A stretch of 64,000 nt of DNA from Paraburkholderia nodosa (GTDB lineage: Bacteria > Pseudomonadota > Gammaproteobacteria > Burkholderiales > Burkholderiaceae). The translations under genes and the position numbers were made by a program. How positions within the stretch are numbered: the first letter of the stretch is position 1; every line of letters begins with the position of its first letter. The notes under the pieces are model-generated. The model ran no database searches and was not told where the DNA came from. It saw only the letters and a program-made list of their open reading frames with translations. Below, one piece after another: positions 32,451 through 41,441 of this stretch. The stretch spans positions 1-64,000 of the forward strand of contig NZ_MCNV01000022.1 of assembly GCF_001718195.1 (NCBI RefSeq), written 5' to 3'.

Positions 32451-33263
32451 ATGACGATCGAAACCTTCGGCGAGCACGTGCGTATCGAAAGCCAGGAACA
32501 TGTAGCAATTGTCGTGCTCGACCGCCCGGCGCAGCGCAACGCCATCGACAGACCCGTTGCGACTGCACTCGCTGCCGCCTTTGCACGCTTCGAAGAAAAT
32601 CCCGCATGGCTCGCGGGTGTGCTGTACGGCGCGGGCGGCACGTTCTGCGCGGGCGCGGACCTCACCGCGCTCGCCGACCCCGAACGCCGCAATGAAATTC
32701 GCGCGGACGGCAGCGGCGCGGGCCCGCTCGGCCCCACGCGCATGTCGCTCAGCAAGCCCGTAATCGCGGCGATTTCAGGCTACGCCGTTGCGGGCGGGCT
32801 CGAACTCGCACTGCTGTGCGACCTGCGCGTGGTCGAAGAAGACGCCGTGCTCGGCGTGTTCTGCCGCCGTGTGGGCGTGCCGCTCATCGACGGCGGCACG
32901 GTGCGCCTGCCGCGCCTGATCGGGCTGTCGCGCGCACTCGATCTGATCCTCACGGGGCGCGCCGTCGATGCGCAGGAAGCCCTCGCGTTCGGCCTCGCCA
33001 ATCGTGTGGTCGCCAAAGGCGGCGCGCGCCAGGCCGCCGAGCAACTTGCCGCACAACTCGCGTCGTTGCCCCAAGCCGCGTTGCTCGCGGACCGCCGCTC
33101 GGCGCTCGAACACAGCATGCTGCCCGAAACTGCCGAGGCGTTGCGCCGCGAAGGCGCGCTCGGCTATCGCGCGGTGCTCGACGAGGGGCTCGCACTCGCG
33201 GCGCGCTTCGCGGCCGGCGCGGGCCGTCACGGCGAACCGCTCGATCCGCTGAAACAGAAGTGA
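32451..33263 (+). CDS. Enoyl-CoA hydratase/isomerase family protein
   Basis: This 270-residue crotonase-fold protein has LYGAGGTFCAGADLTALAD (about 62-80), which forms the first oxyanion-hole strand, and SKPVIAAISGYAVAGGLELA (about 103-122), the second. RVVEEDAVLGVFCRRVGVPL follows. The Glu of the second strand is E119 (GGLELA). The paired catalytic glutamates of true hydratases are not both obvious: the second position reads GVFCRRVGVPLIDGG, so isomerase, hydrolase or other acyl-CoA chemistry is equally possible. GAGGA upstream of the ATG serves as ribosome site. It stands alone. Confidence 0.82.
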   Translation: MTIETFGEHVRIESQEHVAIVVLDRPAQRNAIDRPVATALAAAFARFEENPAWLAGVLYGAGGTFCAGADLTALADPERRNEIRADGSGAGPLGPTRMSLSKPVIAAISGYAVAGGLELALLCDLRVVEEDAVLGVFCRRVGVPLIDGGTVRLPRLIGLSRALDLILTGRAVDAQEALAFGLANRVVAKGGARQAAEQLAAQLASLPQAALLADRRSALEHSMLPETAEALRREGALGYRAVLDEGLALAARFAAGAGRHGEPLDPLKQK

Positions 33264-33505
33264 GCTAAACAAAATCGCACGCGAACGTCGTGACAGCCGA
33301 TTGACGTGTCGATGGCCACACTGCGCAGCGCTTGACGCTTGAAGGCGCGCGCCCGACCCACTACATTGAAATTGATCCGCGCCGCTGCCCCCGCCCCTGC
33401 CGCCATGTGTAATGACGCTGAGGACTGCTGCGTCGTCTAACGGCAATCTTCAGACGAACCGCCCCGGCGCCCCCTTCCCTGATGCCGCATCACGGGAGGG
33501 ATCTC

Positions 33506-35323
33506 ATGCCGACGGATCGAATCATCCGCTTCGCGGACTTCGAACTCGACGTCGAGCGGTACCAGTTGCGCCGAGAAGGTATGGAGGTCAAGCTGGAGCG
33601 GTTGCCGATGGATCTTCTGATCCTGCTTGCCTCGCGCCGCGGCGAGCTGATCTCGCGCGCGGACATCGTCGACCGGCTGTGGGCCGGCAGCCCCTTTCGC
33701 GACACCGACAACGGCCTGAACACGGCGATCCGCAAGATCCGCATCGCGCTCGCCGACGACCCCGCCAAACCGCGCCACCTCATCACCGTGAAGGGCAAGG
33801 GCTACCGGTTCGACGGTATCCTGCCCGAGCCGTCCGAGGTTCACGGTGCGTCGGCTGCCGCGCGCGACCCGCTAACGCCGCGCGAGAGCGAGCACGCGCC
33901 GCCCGCCGTACGCATGCTGGTGCTGCCGTTCACCAACCACACCGGCGACGCGAGCCAGGACAGCCTGTGCAGCGCCCTCGCCGATGAGATCTCAGTTACC
34001 CTCGGCGCGCTCAACCCCGAGCGCCTCCTCACGATCGCGCGCACCACGGCGGCGCGTTACCGCGCGACACAAAAGAGCATCGGCGAGATCGCGCGCGAAC
34101 TGAAGCTCGACTACGTGCTCGAAGGCTCGCTCACGCGCGCGGGGCAGCAAACCCGCATCCTCACGCGTCTGATCCGCTGCGCCGACGAAGCGCAGATCTG
34201 GAGCCGCGCGCACGAAAGCGCCACGCAAGGCGCACTCGACATCCTCAAGGAAGCGGTCGCGGCGCTCGCCGAGAACCTGGCGACCACGCTTTCCGAGCAG
34301 CAGCGCACGCGCCTCGAGCGGCGCCTGCCTGTCAATCCCGCCGCGCACGACGCGTATGTGCGCGGGCGTTTCTTCTGGTATCGCCGCGTGCATTTCGAAG
34401 CGGGCTTTTGCGCGCATCACGGCATCGACGGCGAAGACTTCGTGCGCAGCCGAACCTACTTCGAGTCCGCGCTCGAGCACGACCCGAGTTATGCGCTCGG
34501 CTATACGGGCCTTTCGAACTACTACGGATCGACGGTTGTGCATGGCTTCGTCGCGCCCGACGACGGCTGGCCGGTTGCGCGCTCGCTCGCCGAAAGCGCG
34601 CTCGAACTCGACCCGGATCTGCCCGAGGCGCATCACGCGCTCGCGGCCGTGCGCTACTTCTACGACTGGGACTGGGACCAGGCCGAGGCCGGCTTCAAGG
34701 ATGCCCTGCGGCGCAACCCGAGTTACCCGGAGGCGCATCGGCTCTATGCGCGCATGCTGGTGGCGGCGGGACGCCGCGCGGAAGGCGACGCCGCGATGGA
34801 GCGCGCCGAGCGCATCGATCCGCTGGCGTTCCAGGGCTCGCGCGCGTTCGGCATGGTGATGTCGGGCCGGCATGCGGAAGTCGTGAGTGAATATCTCGCG
34901 CCGGGGCACATGGACCATCCGCCGCTCGTCTATCAGTTGCTCGCTACGGCGTTCGAAGTGAAAAAGCTGTATGCGCAGGCCGTGGACGCCACCGTGGAGG
35001 CGCTCGAACGCTGCAACCAGCAGGCGCGTGCGACCACCATTCGCGCCCGCTGGGAAACGGGCGGCTATGACGCGGTGCTGCGCTGGTATCTGGAAGACCT
35101 GCTCGCGCGGCGGCGGGCGCGATACACCTCGCCGCTGCTCATCGCCGAGGCCCATGCGCGTCTCGCGCAGCCCGACGAAATGTTCCGCTGGCTCGAAACG
35201 GCGCTGGCCGAGCGCAGTTCGCGGCTATGTGAGTTGCGCACGAATCCATGGTTCGCGCCCTGGCGCCCGACGGGGCGCATGCGGCTCATCGAAAAACATA
35301 TTGGCGGCGGCCCGACACGCTGA
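33506..35323 (+). CDS. Winged-helix (OmpR/CadC-type) regulator with TolB-N-like and TPR domains
   Basis: This 605-residue orphan regulator has three parts. Residues 1-108 are an OmpR-type winged helix (IIRFADFELDVERYQLRREG, LNTAIRKIRIALADD, ITVKGKGYRFDG). Residues about 135-265 are a domain with VLPFTNHTGD and YVLEGSLTRAGQQTRI that is common in CadC-like and adenylate-cyclase-type proteins. The rest is TPR repeats (for example EHDPSYALGYTGLSNYYGS and ALRRNPSYPEAHRLYARML). There is no receiver domain and no membrane helix, unlike CadC. GGGAGGG precedes the ATG at 33506. A weak promoter TTGAAG/TACATT (33339-33344, 33362-33367) lies upstream. Targets are unknown. Confidence 0.85.
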   Translation: MPTDRIIRFADFELDVERYQLRREGMEVKLERLPMDLLILLASRRGELISRADIVDRLWAGSPFRDTDNGLNTAIRKIRIALADDPAKPRHLITVKGKGYRFDGILPEPSEVHGASAAARDPLTPRESEHAPPAVRMLVLPFTNHTGDASQDSLCSALADEISVTLGALNPERLLTIARTTAARYRATQKSIGEIARELKLDYVLEGSLTRAGQQTRILTRLIRCADEAQIWSRAHESATQGALDILKEAVAALAENLATTLSEQQRTRLERRLPVNPAAHDAYVRGRFFWYRRVHFEAGFCAHHGIDGEDFVRSRTYFESALEHDPSYALGYTGLSNYYGSTVVHGFVAPDDGWPVARSLAESALELDPDLPEAHHALAAVRYFYDWDWDQAEAGFKDALRRNPSYPEAHRLYARMLVAAGRRAEGDAAMERAERIDPLAFQGSRAFGMVMSGRHAEVVSEYLAPGHMDHPPLVYQLLATAFEVKKLYAQAVDATVEALERCNQQARATTIRARWETGGYDAVLRWYLEDLLARRRARYTSPLLIAEAHARLAQPDEMFRWLETALAERSSRLCELRTNPWFAPWRPTGRMRLIEKHIGGGPTR

Positions 35324-35386
35324 GCGTGGCGCAGATTGCGAGAGCGAGTCGGGTCGCCGTCCTGATACCTGGGTCTCCCTGTCGAC

Positions 35387-35656
35387 TCAGTTCCCGTGAT
35401 AGAGCCCTTCGTTCAGCGCCTTCTGCTGGCCCGATTGCTCGGAGCGCACCAGGTCCTGATAGACCTGCGCGTGCGTGAGCCTCATCGGCGCGCCCGATGC
35501 GCTCGTCGACATCGGCGAGCCACCCACGTCCTGCGCAGCCGGCGGTGTGCTGGCCTGTTGTGACGGGTCGTCGCTCTGCGATTGCGCCAGCGCGCTACCT
35601 GCGAATAAGGCGGCCGCTGCGGCCACCGCGATGCGTACTGTGGTCATCGTGTTCAT
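35387..35656 (-). CDS. DUF4148 exported small protein
   Basis: This 89-residue protein has a signal peptide (MNTMTTVRIAVAAAAALFAG, cut after ALAQ near 25). The mature part has a Ser/Pro-rich linker and the DUF4148 motif near the end (LTHAQVYQDLVRSEQSGQQK). DUF4148 proteins are numerous, short, periplasmic and nearly confined to Burkholderiales, which supports the taxonomic call. Their function is unknown. It is convergent with the TPR regulator and divergent from an MFS gene. Confidence 0.82.
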   Translation of the reverse strand: MNTMTTVRIAVAAAAALFAGSALAQSQSDDPSQQASTPPAAQDVGGSPMSTSASGAPMRLTHAQVYQDLVRSEQSGQQKALNEGLYHGN

Positions 35657-35973
35657 GACATCGCTCCAGGAAGGTTGCGCATATTCGGTTCCGTCATGCG
35701 CGGGACGGACGACGCGAGGGCGGCGACCGACGGCGGGCGGGCCGGTGGGCGGACTGTTTCGCTCGTTGGATCGTGTGGGTATCGTGCTGCCCGCGAGCGC
35801 GTTGCGCCATGCACGTAACCTGTAGAAATCGTCAAGAAATATGAAGGAACGGTGAACGGAGTCCGGCAGGAAAAGCTGTTGTTTTCCCAACAGCTTTGAA
35901 AAGGGTGCCGTATGCGTTGTGTCGGGTTTCAGTACAATTCCGCGTTGACTTAAATAAAACGGCTTCGCGCTCA
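35657..35973. other. 317-bp divergent region with a strong hairpin
   Basis: No gene is seen. The notable item is a perfect 10-bp inverted repeat, AAAGCTGTTG (35872-35881) and CAACAGCTTT (35888-35897), around TTTTCC, 77 bp before the MFS start. It could be an operator, an attenuator, or a terminator for something unrecognised. Confidence 0.5.
35872..35897. promoter_or_regulatory. Perfect 10-6-10 inverted repeat before an MFS exporter
   Basis: The two arms are fully complementary and AT-balanced, unlike the GC-rich terminators in this window, and no gene ends nearby. An operator or leader hairpin controlling the MFS gene is the likeliest reading. Confidence 0.45.
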
Positions 35974-37191
35974 ATGCCCGTCGCCGTCCTGCGCCGACCC
36001 CACGCCATGCCCCTGCCTCTTCTCGCCCTTGCCGTTGCCGCTTTTGGTATCGGTACCACCGAATTCGTCATCATGGGTCTGCTGCCCGACGTCGCGCGCG
36101 ACCTGAGCGTCTCGATCCCGGCGGCGGGCATGCTCGTCTCGGCCTATGCGCTCGGCGTGACGATCGGCGCGCCCATCGTCGCCATCGCCATTGCCAATGT
36201 GCCGCGCAAGCAGGCGCTCATGCGCCTGATCGGCATCTTCATCGTCGGCAACCTGTTGTGTGCGCTCGCGCCGAACTACTCGATCCTGATGGCCGCGCGC
36301 ATCGTTACCGCGTTCTGCCACGGCGCGTTCTTCGGCATCGGCTCGGTGGTCGCGGCCGGCCTCGTCGCGCCGAACCGCCGTGCGCAGGCCATCGCGCTGA
36401 TGTTCACGGGCCTGACGCTCGCTAACGTGCTGGGCGTGCCGCTCGGCACAGCGCTCGGCCAGATCGCCGGATGGCGCACGACGTTCTGGGCCGTGACGGC
36501 CATCGGCATTCTCGCAGCGGCGGCGCTGCAGGTGTGCCTGCCCGCGAAGATCGAAATGCAGAAGGCGAGCCTCGTGCATGAGTTCGGCGTGCTGAAGAAC
36601 CCGCAGGTGCTCATGGTGCTCGGCATGAGCGTGCTGGCCTCGGCCAGCCTCTTCGCGGTGTTCACCTACATCACGCCGATTCTCGAAGACGTGACCGGCT
36701 TCTCGCCGCATGAAGTCACGTTCGTGCTGCTGCTGTTCGGCCTTGGGCTCACGGTAGGCAGCACGCTGGGCGGCAAGCTCGCCGACTGGAAGCTCATGCG
36801 CTCGCTGCTCACGCTCCTCGCCATGATCGCCGTGGTGCTCGCCGCGTTCTCGCTGACCATGCACGACCCGATAGCGGCCATGGCGACGATCTTCGTGTGG
36901 GGCATCCTTGCGTTCGCGATCGTGCCGCCGCTGCAGATACTGATTGTCAACCGCGCGAGCGATGCGCCCAACCTCGCCTCCACGCTCAACCAGGGCGCAT
37001 TCAATCTCGGCAATGCAGGCGGCGCCTGGATTGGGGGCGTCGCGATCAGCGCAGGCGCGCCGCTCACGGCGCTGCCGTGGGTGGGCGTGGTCACGGCTTT
37101 CGCAGCGCTCGCGCTCACACTGGTTTCGGCGCAGATCGACCGGCGCGCGCGCCGCCGTGTGGCGATTTCGGGGCCGACTTCCTGCGCTTGA
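35974..37191 (+). CDS. MFS transporter, DHA1 family (AraJ/YdhP-like)
   Basis: This 405-residue exporter has twelve predicted helices. It begins LPLLALAVAAFGIGTTEFVI then MGLLPDVARDLSVSIPAAG, the typical start of the AraJ/YdhP/CmlA-like DHA1 group (GIGTTEFV, LLP.VA.DL). Members export sugars or drugs such as chloramphenicol or purine analogues; the substrate is not readable. Two starts are plausible: ATG at 35974, or 36007 just before the first helix, the latter nearer the family norm. A hairpin lies in the leader. Confidence 0.85.
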   Translation: MPVAVLRRPHAMPLPLLALAVAAFGIGTTEFVIMGLLPDVARDLSVSIPAAGMLVSAYALGVTIGAPIVAIAIANVPRKQALMRLIGIFIVGNLLCALAPNYSILMAARIVTAFCHGAFFGIGSVVAAGLVAPNRRAQAIALMFTGLTLANVLGVPLGTALGQIAGWRTTFWAVTAIGILAAAALQVCLPAKIEMQKASLVHEFGVLKNPQVLMVLGMSVLASASLFAVFTYITPILEDVTGFSPHEVTFVLLLFGLGLTVGSTLGGKLADWKLMRSLLTLLAMIAVVLAAFSLTMHDPIAAMATIFVWGILAFAIVPPLQILIVNRASDAPNLASTLNQGAFNLGNAGGAWIGGVAISAGAPLTALPWVGVVTAFAALALTLVSAQIDRRARRRVAISGPTSCA

Positions 37192-37303
37192 TGCTTTGCT
37201 CGATGCGGGCACAGGCGGGCGCGTGTTGCACTGAGGCGCGCGCGCTCAACCTGAGGCACGCCTGCGCCGCGATTTTCATGCGCACGTAGTAGCATCACGC
37301 CCG

Positions 37304-38461
37304 ATGAAAACCGTCCTCACCCGCGACTTTCTCGCGCTGATCCTGAGCGTGGCCGTGGTCGGTCTCGGCTCCGGCGCGACGCTTCCGCTCACCGCCCTCG
37401 CCCTCACCGACGCCGGCTACGGCACCGCGATCGTCGGCCTGCTCACTGCCGCCCAGGCGCTGGGGGGCCTTGCCGTCGTGCCGTTCACGGCATGGATCTC
37501 GACACGCTTCGGCTCGCGCCAGGTGATCGTCGGCTCGGTGCTGACCGTGGCCGTCGCGACCGCATTGATGCAGACCAGCGCCAATCTGTGGCTCTGGGCG
37601 CTCCTGCGCATGCTCTGCGGCGCGGCGCTCATGTTGCTCTTCACGATCGGCGAAGCCTGGGTCAACGAACTCGCCGACGACTCGAACCGCGGCCGCGTGG
37701 TGGGCATCTACGCGACCACGTTCACGCTGTTCCAGATGTCGGGCCCGGTGCTGGTGAACCAGATCGCGGGCTATACCGCGTGGCGCTTCGCGATCTGCGG
37801 CGCAATCTTTCTCATCGCGCTGCCAATGCTCGCGGCGATCCGTTCGAATCCGCAGCAGACCGACATGCACGAGCCGCACGGGAGCTGGCGTCACGTGATG
37901 CCGAAGATGCCCGCGCTCATCGTCGCCACCGGGTTTTTCGCGCTATTCGACACGCTCGCGCTGTCGCTGTTGCCGCTCTTCGCGATGGGTCACGGCATCG
38001 ACACCGAAGTGGCCGTGCTGTTCGCCTCAGTCGTGCTGCTCGGCGACACGACCATGCAATTTCCCATCGGCTGGCTCGCCGACCGGCTCGGCCGCGAGCG
38101 CGTGCATGCGCTCATGGGCGTGATCGTCGCGGTGCTGCTGCCGCTGTTGCCCTTCGTCGTCGATACGCCCTGGCTGCGCTGGCCGCTCCTCTTCGTGCTG
38201 GGCGCGGCGGCGGGCTCCATTTATACGCTCGCTATCGTGGCCTGCGGCGAGCGCTTCGCGGGCGTCGCGCTCGTTTCGGCGAGTGCGCTTGTGAGCGCGG
38301 CGTGGAGCGCGGCGAGCTTCGCCGGCCCGGTCGTCACCGGCGCGCTGATGGAGCACGCGGGCCAAGACGCGATGCTGTGGGTGCTGTTCGCGGGCGCATT
38401 GGTGTTTCTCGGCGCGCTGCGCTGGGAGCGGACGCGAGGTTTGGCGCAAGCGCGCGCATAA
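37304..38461 (+). CDS. MFS transporter (YcaD-like)
   Basis: This 385-residue MFS protein with twelve predicted helices starts TRDFLALILSVAVVGLGSGA. RMLCGAALMLLFTIGEAWVNE and SNRGRVVGIYATTFTLFQMSG are characteristic of the YcaD group, in which an acidic EAWVN segment lies in helix 5. YcaD-like proteins are predicted transporters without a proven substrate. It follows the previous MFS gene by 112 bp on the same strand and may share its transcript; both end at the terminator at 38477-38515. Confidence 0.85.
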   Translation: MKTVLTRDFLALILSVAVVGLGSGATLPLTALALTDAGYGTAIVGLLTAAQALGGLAVVPFTAWISTRFGSRQVIVGSVLTVAVATALMQTSANLWLWALLRMLCGAALMLLFTIGEAWVNELADDSNRGRVVGIYATTFTLFQMSGPVLVNQIAGYTAWRFAICGAIFLIALPMLAAIRSNPQQTDMHEPHGSWRHVMPKMPALIVATGFFALFDTLALSLLPLFAMGHGIDTEVAVLFASVVLLGDTTMQFPIGWLADRLGRERVHALMGVIVAVLLPLLPFVVDTPWLRWPLLFVLGAAAGSIYTLAIVACGERFAGVALVSASALVSAAWSAASFAGPVVTGALMEHAGQDAMLWVLFAGALVFLGALRWERTRGLAQARA

Positions 38462-38476
38462 CGCGAGTACGCACGA

Positions 38477-38515
38477 AAAACGGCCGATGCGCCTTCAAAG
38501 CGCATCGGCCGTTTT
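38477..38515. terminator. Bidirectional intrinsic terminator
   Basis: A 16-bp perfect stem (38477-38492 with 38500-38515), with CGGCCGATGCGC core and flanking AAAA/TTTT, has a 7-base loop. It serves the MFS gene on the plus strand and hmgA-fahA on the minus strand. Confidence 0.93.
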
Positions 38516-38536
38516 GCTTGCTGAGTTCAGGCGTGG

Positions 38537-39850
38537 TTACTTCAGCGCCGGGAGGATCTTGCCGACGCAGGCACCCAACCCCACGCGATAGCCATCGCCC
38601 TGGCACCAGCCAGCGAGCGTGAGTTCGTCGCCGTCTTCGATGAAGCCGCGCGTGCCGCCGCTCTTCAGCTCGAGCGGATTCTTCGCGTTCCAGGTGAGTT
38701 CGAGCAGGCTGCCGAACGAGTCCGGCGTCGGGCCCGAGATCGTGCCCGAACCCATCAGGTCGCCCACGCGCGTGTTGCACCCCGCCACGGTGTGATGCGC
38801 GAGCTGCTGCGCCATCGACCAGTACATGTGGCGGAAATTCGTGCGCGCGATGGTCGTCGCCTCGGCCGCGCCTTCGGGCTGCATCCGCACTTCGAGCGCA
38901 ATGTCGAACGCGTGGTCGCCCTCGTGACGCAGGTATTCGAGCGGCTGCGGTTCCTGCACCGGCTGCGCGACGCGGAACGGCTCCAGCGCGTCGAGCGTGA
39001 CGACCCACGGCGAAATCGTCGTGGCAAATCCTTTCGAATTGAACGGCCCGAGCGGCACGTATTCCCATTGCTGGATGTCGCGCGCGCTCCAGTCGTTGAG
39101 CAGCACCATGCCGAAGATGTGGTCCTCGGCGTCTTCGCACGCGATCGGCTCGCCGAGCGCATTGCCGCGCCCGACGATGAAGCCGGTTTCCAGCTCGATA
39201 TCGAGCTTGCGGCATGCGCCGAACACCGGACGATCCTGATCGGGCTGCTTCAACTGGCCCCTCGGGCGGCGCACCGGCGTGCCGCTCACCACCACCGACG
39301 ACGCGCGGCCGTTGTAGCCGATCGGCATCTCGGACCAGTTCGGCAGCAGCGCATTCTTCGGATCACGAAACATCGAGCCGACGTTCGTCGCGTGTTCCTT
39401 CGACGAGTAGAAGTCGGTGTAGCCCGGAATCTGCACCGGCAGATGCAGTTTCGCGTCGGCGAGCTTCACGAAGGCGCGCTGGCGCAACGCCGCGTCGTCG
39501 CGCAGCGTGGCCGTTTCGCGCGCGAGCAGCGAAGAAAGCTGCACGCGCACGCTGCGCCACGTCTCGCGGCCAAGCGCGATGAAGTCGTTCAGCGCGGCAC
39601 GCGCAAAGACGTCTTGCTGCGCATTCGCGGGCAGACGCAGCAGCCCGGCTTCGTGCAGCACCGCGAGGTCGGCCACGAGGTCGCCGATCGCGACGCCCAC
39701 GCGCGCCGTTGCGTTGCCGGTATTGCTGAACACGCCGAACGGCAGGTTCTGGATCGGGAAATCGCACTGGGCGTCGTTCGCGCTCTCGACCCAGCTCTTG
39801 CGCTTCGCGTCGAGCGTCGCCTTGAGTTCGTCCGTCATGGTGCTGTTCAT
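38537..39850 (-). CDS. fahA: Fumarylacetoacetase
   Basis: This 437-residue enzyme of the last step of tyrosine/phenylalanine degradation hydrolyses fumarylacetoacetate to fumarate and acetoacetate. The N-terminal SH3-like part has FPIQNLPFGVFS, and the catalytic domain has TDFYSSKEHATNVG, IGYNGRASSVVVSG, KLDIELETGFIVG and LLNDWSARDIQQWEYVPLGP, which hold the metal-binding acids. It overlaps hmgA by four bases (ATGA), so the two are translationally coupled. A strong shared terminator follows. No maleylacetoacetate isomerase gene is present in the window. Confidence 0.96.
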   Translation of the reverse strand: MNSTMTDELKATLDAKRKSWVESANDAQCDFPIQNLPFGVFSNTGNATARVGVAIGDLVADLAVLHEAGLLRLPANAQQDVFARAALNDFIALGRETWRSVRVQLSSLLARETATLRDDAALRQRAFVKLADAKLHLPVQIPGYTDFYSSKEHATNVGSMFRDPKNALLPNWSEMPIGYNGRASSVVVSGTPVRRPRGQLKQPDQDRPVFGACRKLDIELETGFIVGRGNALGEPIACEDAEDHIFGMVLLNDWSARDIQQWEYVPLGPFNSKGFATTISPWVVTLDALEPFRVAQPVQEPQPLEYLRHEGDHAFDIALEVRMQPEGAAEATTIARTNFRHMYWSMAQQLAHHTVAGCNTRVGDLMGSGTISGPTPDSFGSLLELTWNAKNPLELKSGGTRGFIEDGDELTLAGWCQGDGYRVGLGACVGKILPALK

Positions 39851-41196
39851 TGCTGCTCCGGATTGAAGTGTTTCGTGAGGCCTTGCCAGCACTCGTAGTA
39901 ATGCGCCTGCAGCTGGCTCGTTTCGAGCGCGTAGCGCGTCGGACGGATCAGCGTGCGGGTCTCGAACATGAAGGCCATCGTGTCGCCGACCTTGTGCGGT
40001 TTGGTCGTGTCGGAGTTCGAGGCTTTTTCGAAGGTCTCGGCATCCGGGCCATGGCCCGACATGCAGTTGTGCAGGCTCGCGCCGCCCGGCACGAAGCCTT
40101 CGGCCTTGGCGTCGTACACGCCGTGCACGAGGCCCATGAACTCGCTCGCCACGTTGCGGTGATACCAGGGCGGTCGGAACGTGTTCTCGGCCGCGAGCCA
40201 GCGCGGCGGGAAAATCACGAAGTCGATCGAGTCGACTCCCGGCGTGTCCGTGGGCGCATGCAGCACGAGGAAGATCGACGGATCGGGGTGGTCGTAGCTG
40301 ATCGAGCCGATGGTGTTGAAGCGGCGCAGGTCGTACTTGTAGGGCGCGTAGTTGCCGTGCCATGCCACCACGTCGAGCGGGGAGTGGCCGATGTCGGCGC
40401 GCCAGAGCTGGCCGCCCAGCTTCGTGACGAGCTCGAACTCGCCTTCGCGGTCTTCATAGGCGGCGACGGGCGTGAGGAAGTCGCGCGGATTCGCGAGGCC
40501 ATTCGAGCCGATCACGCCGAGATCCGGCAGACGCAAGAGCGCGCCGAAGTTCTCGCAGATATAGCCGCGTGCTTCGCCATCGGGCAAATCCACCGTGAAG
40601 CGCACGCCGCGCGGGATTACGACGATCTCGAAGGGCTCGACATCGAGACGGCCCATCTCCGTGCGGATGGCAAGCCGCCCTTGCTGCGGGACGATCAGCA
40701 GCTCGCCGTCGGTGTTGTAGAAGAAGCGGTCGACCATCGGCCGGTTCGCCGCGTACAGGTGGATCGCGCAGCCGCTCATCGAGGCCGCGGAGCCGTTGCC
40801 CGACATCGTCACCCAGCCGTCGATGAAATCGGTCGGCTCCGTGGGCATGGGCAGCGCGTCCCAGCGCAGCTGGTTGGGCGGCGTGGGCGGCACGTCGCCG
40901 AAATCGGCGACGAGGCGCGGCGCACCATTCACATCGAGGCGCGAGGCGACCGGCGCAAACGGCCGATGCACGGCGCCCGGACGGATCCGGTAGAACCACG
41001 TGCGGCGGTTGTGCGAGCGCGGCGCGGTGAACGCGGTGCCCGAGAGCTGCTCGGCGTACAGGCCATAGGCGCAGCGCTGCGGCGAGTTCTGGCCTTCGGG
41101 CAGCGCGCCCGCCAGCGCCTCGGTCGCGAATTCGTTGGCGAAGCCGCTCATATAGCTGTGCTGGACTTCGGTTGGGTCACGCAAAGGTGCGTTCAT
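39847..41196 (-). CDS. hmgA: Homogentisate 1,2-dioxygenase
   Basis: This 449-residue iron(II) dioxygenase opens the homogentisate ring to maleylacetoacetate. Diagnostic regions are SGFANEFATEALAGALPEGQ near the start, YEDREGEFELVTKLGGQL, and the iron-site region FRPPWYHRNVASEFMGLVHG (about 327-346), then PGGASLHNCMSGHGPD. The size equals known HmgA. It is the first gene of the hmgA-fahA operon. The 245-bp upstream gap to the EAL gene contains two inverted repeats that may bind regulators. Confidence 0.96.
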   Translation of the reverse strand: MNAPLRDPTEVQHSYMSGFANEFATEALAGALPEGQNSPQRCAYGLYAEQLSGTAFTAPRSHNRRTWFYRIRPGAVHRPFAPVASRLDVNGAPRLVADFGDVPPTPPNQLRWDALPMPTEPTDFIDGWVTMSGNGSAASMSGCAIHLYAANRPMVDRFFYNTDGELLIVPQQGRLAIRTEMGRLDVEPFEIVVIPRGVRFTVDLPDGEARGYICENFGALLRLPDLGVIGSNGLANPRDFLTPVAAYEDREGEFELVTKLGGQLWRADIGHSPLDVVAWHGNYAPYKYDLRRFNTIGSISYDHPDPSIFLVLHAPTDTPGVDSIDFVIFPPRWLAAENTFRPPWYHRNVASEFMGLVHGVYDAKAEGFVPGGASLHNCMSGHGPDAETFEKASNSDTTKPHKVGDTMAFMFETRTLIRPTRYALETSQLQAHYYECWQGLTKHFNPEQQ

Positions 41197-41222
41197 TGCT
41201 TGGTCTCTCCACGTTCTCGAGC

Positions 41223-41239
41223 CGTGACATGACGTCACG
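41223..41239. promoter_or_regulatory. 17-bp inverted repeat upstream of hmgA
   Basis: CGTGAC (41223-41228) and GTCACG (41234-41239) are separated by ATGAC, 27 bp from the hmgA start. In Pseudomonas putida the IclR-type HmgR binds a 17-bp palindrome at the hmg promoter (from memory). Whether this site plays the same part here is inference. Confidence 0.45.
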
Positions 41240-41327
41240 CGATTTACGGATGGTAAAACCAATTACGATTAGTGAAATTAGGCGTATACCCTGACGGACA
41301 GTCGGTGGCCTCCAGAATGTGGGCGAA

Positions 41328-41348
41328 TGGTCGATAACGTTATGACCA
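41328..41348. promoter_or_regulatory. Bulged inverted repeat around ATAACGTTAT
   Basis: A perfect 10-bp core ATAACGTTAT (41334-41343) is flanked by TGGTC and GACCA arms that continue the symmetry after a single extra base. It lies 94 bp before the EAL gene and 132 bp before hmgA, between their divergent promoters. Confidence 0.5.
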
Positions 41349-41441
41349 AACAGTCCATCCGGGGCGGCTGAGGGCTGCTACCATCGGGTCATGCGACCCC
41401 GTGTGGGGCTCGCACTTTTCATCCGCTTCCCGCTACATCAC

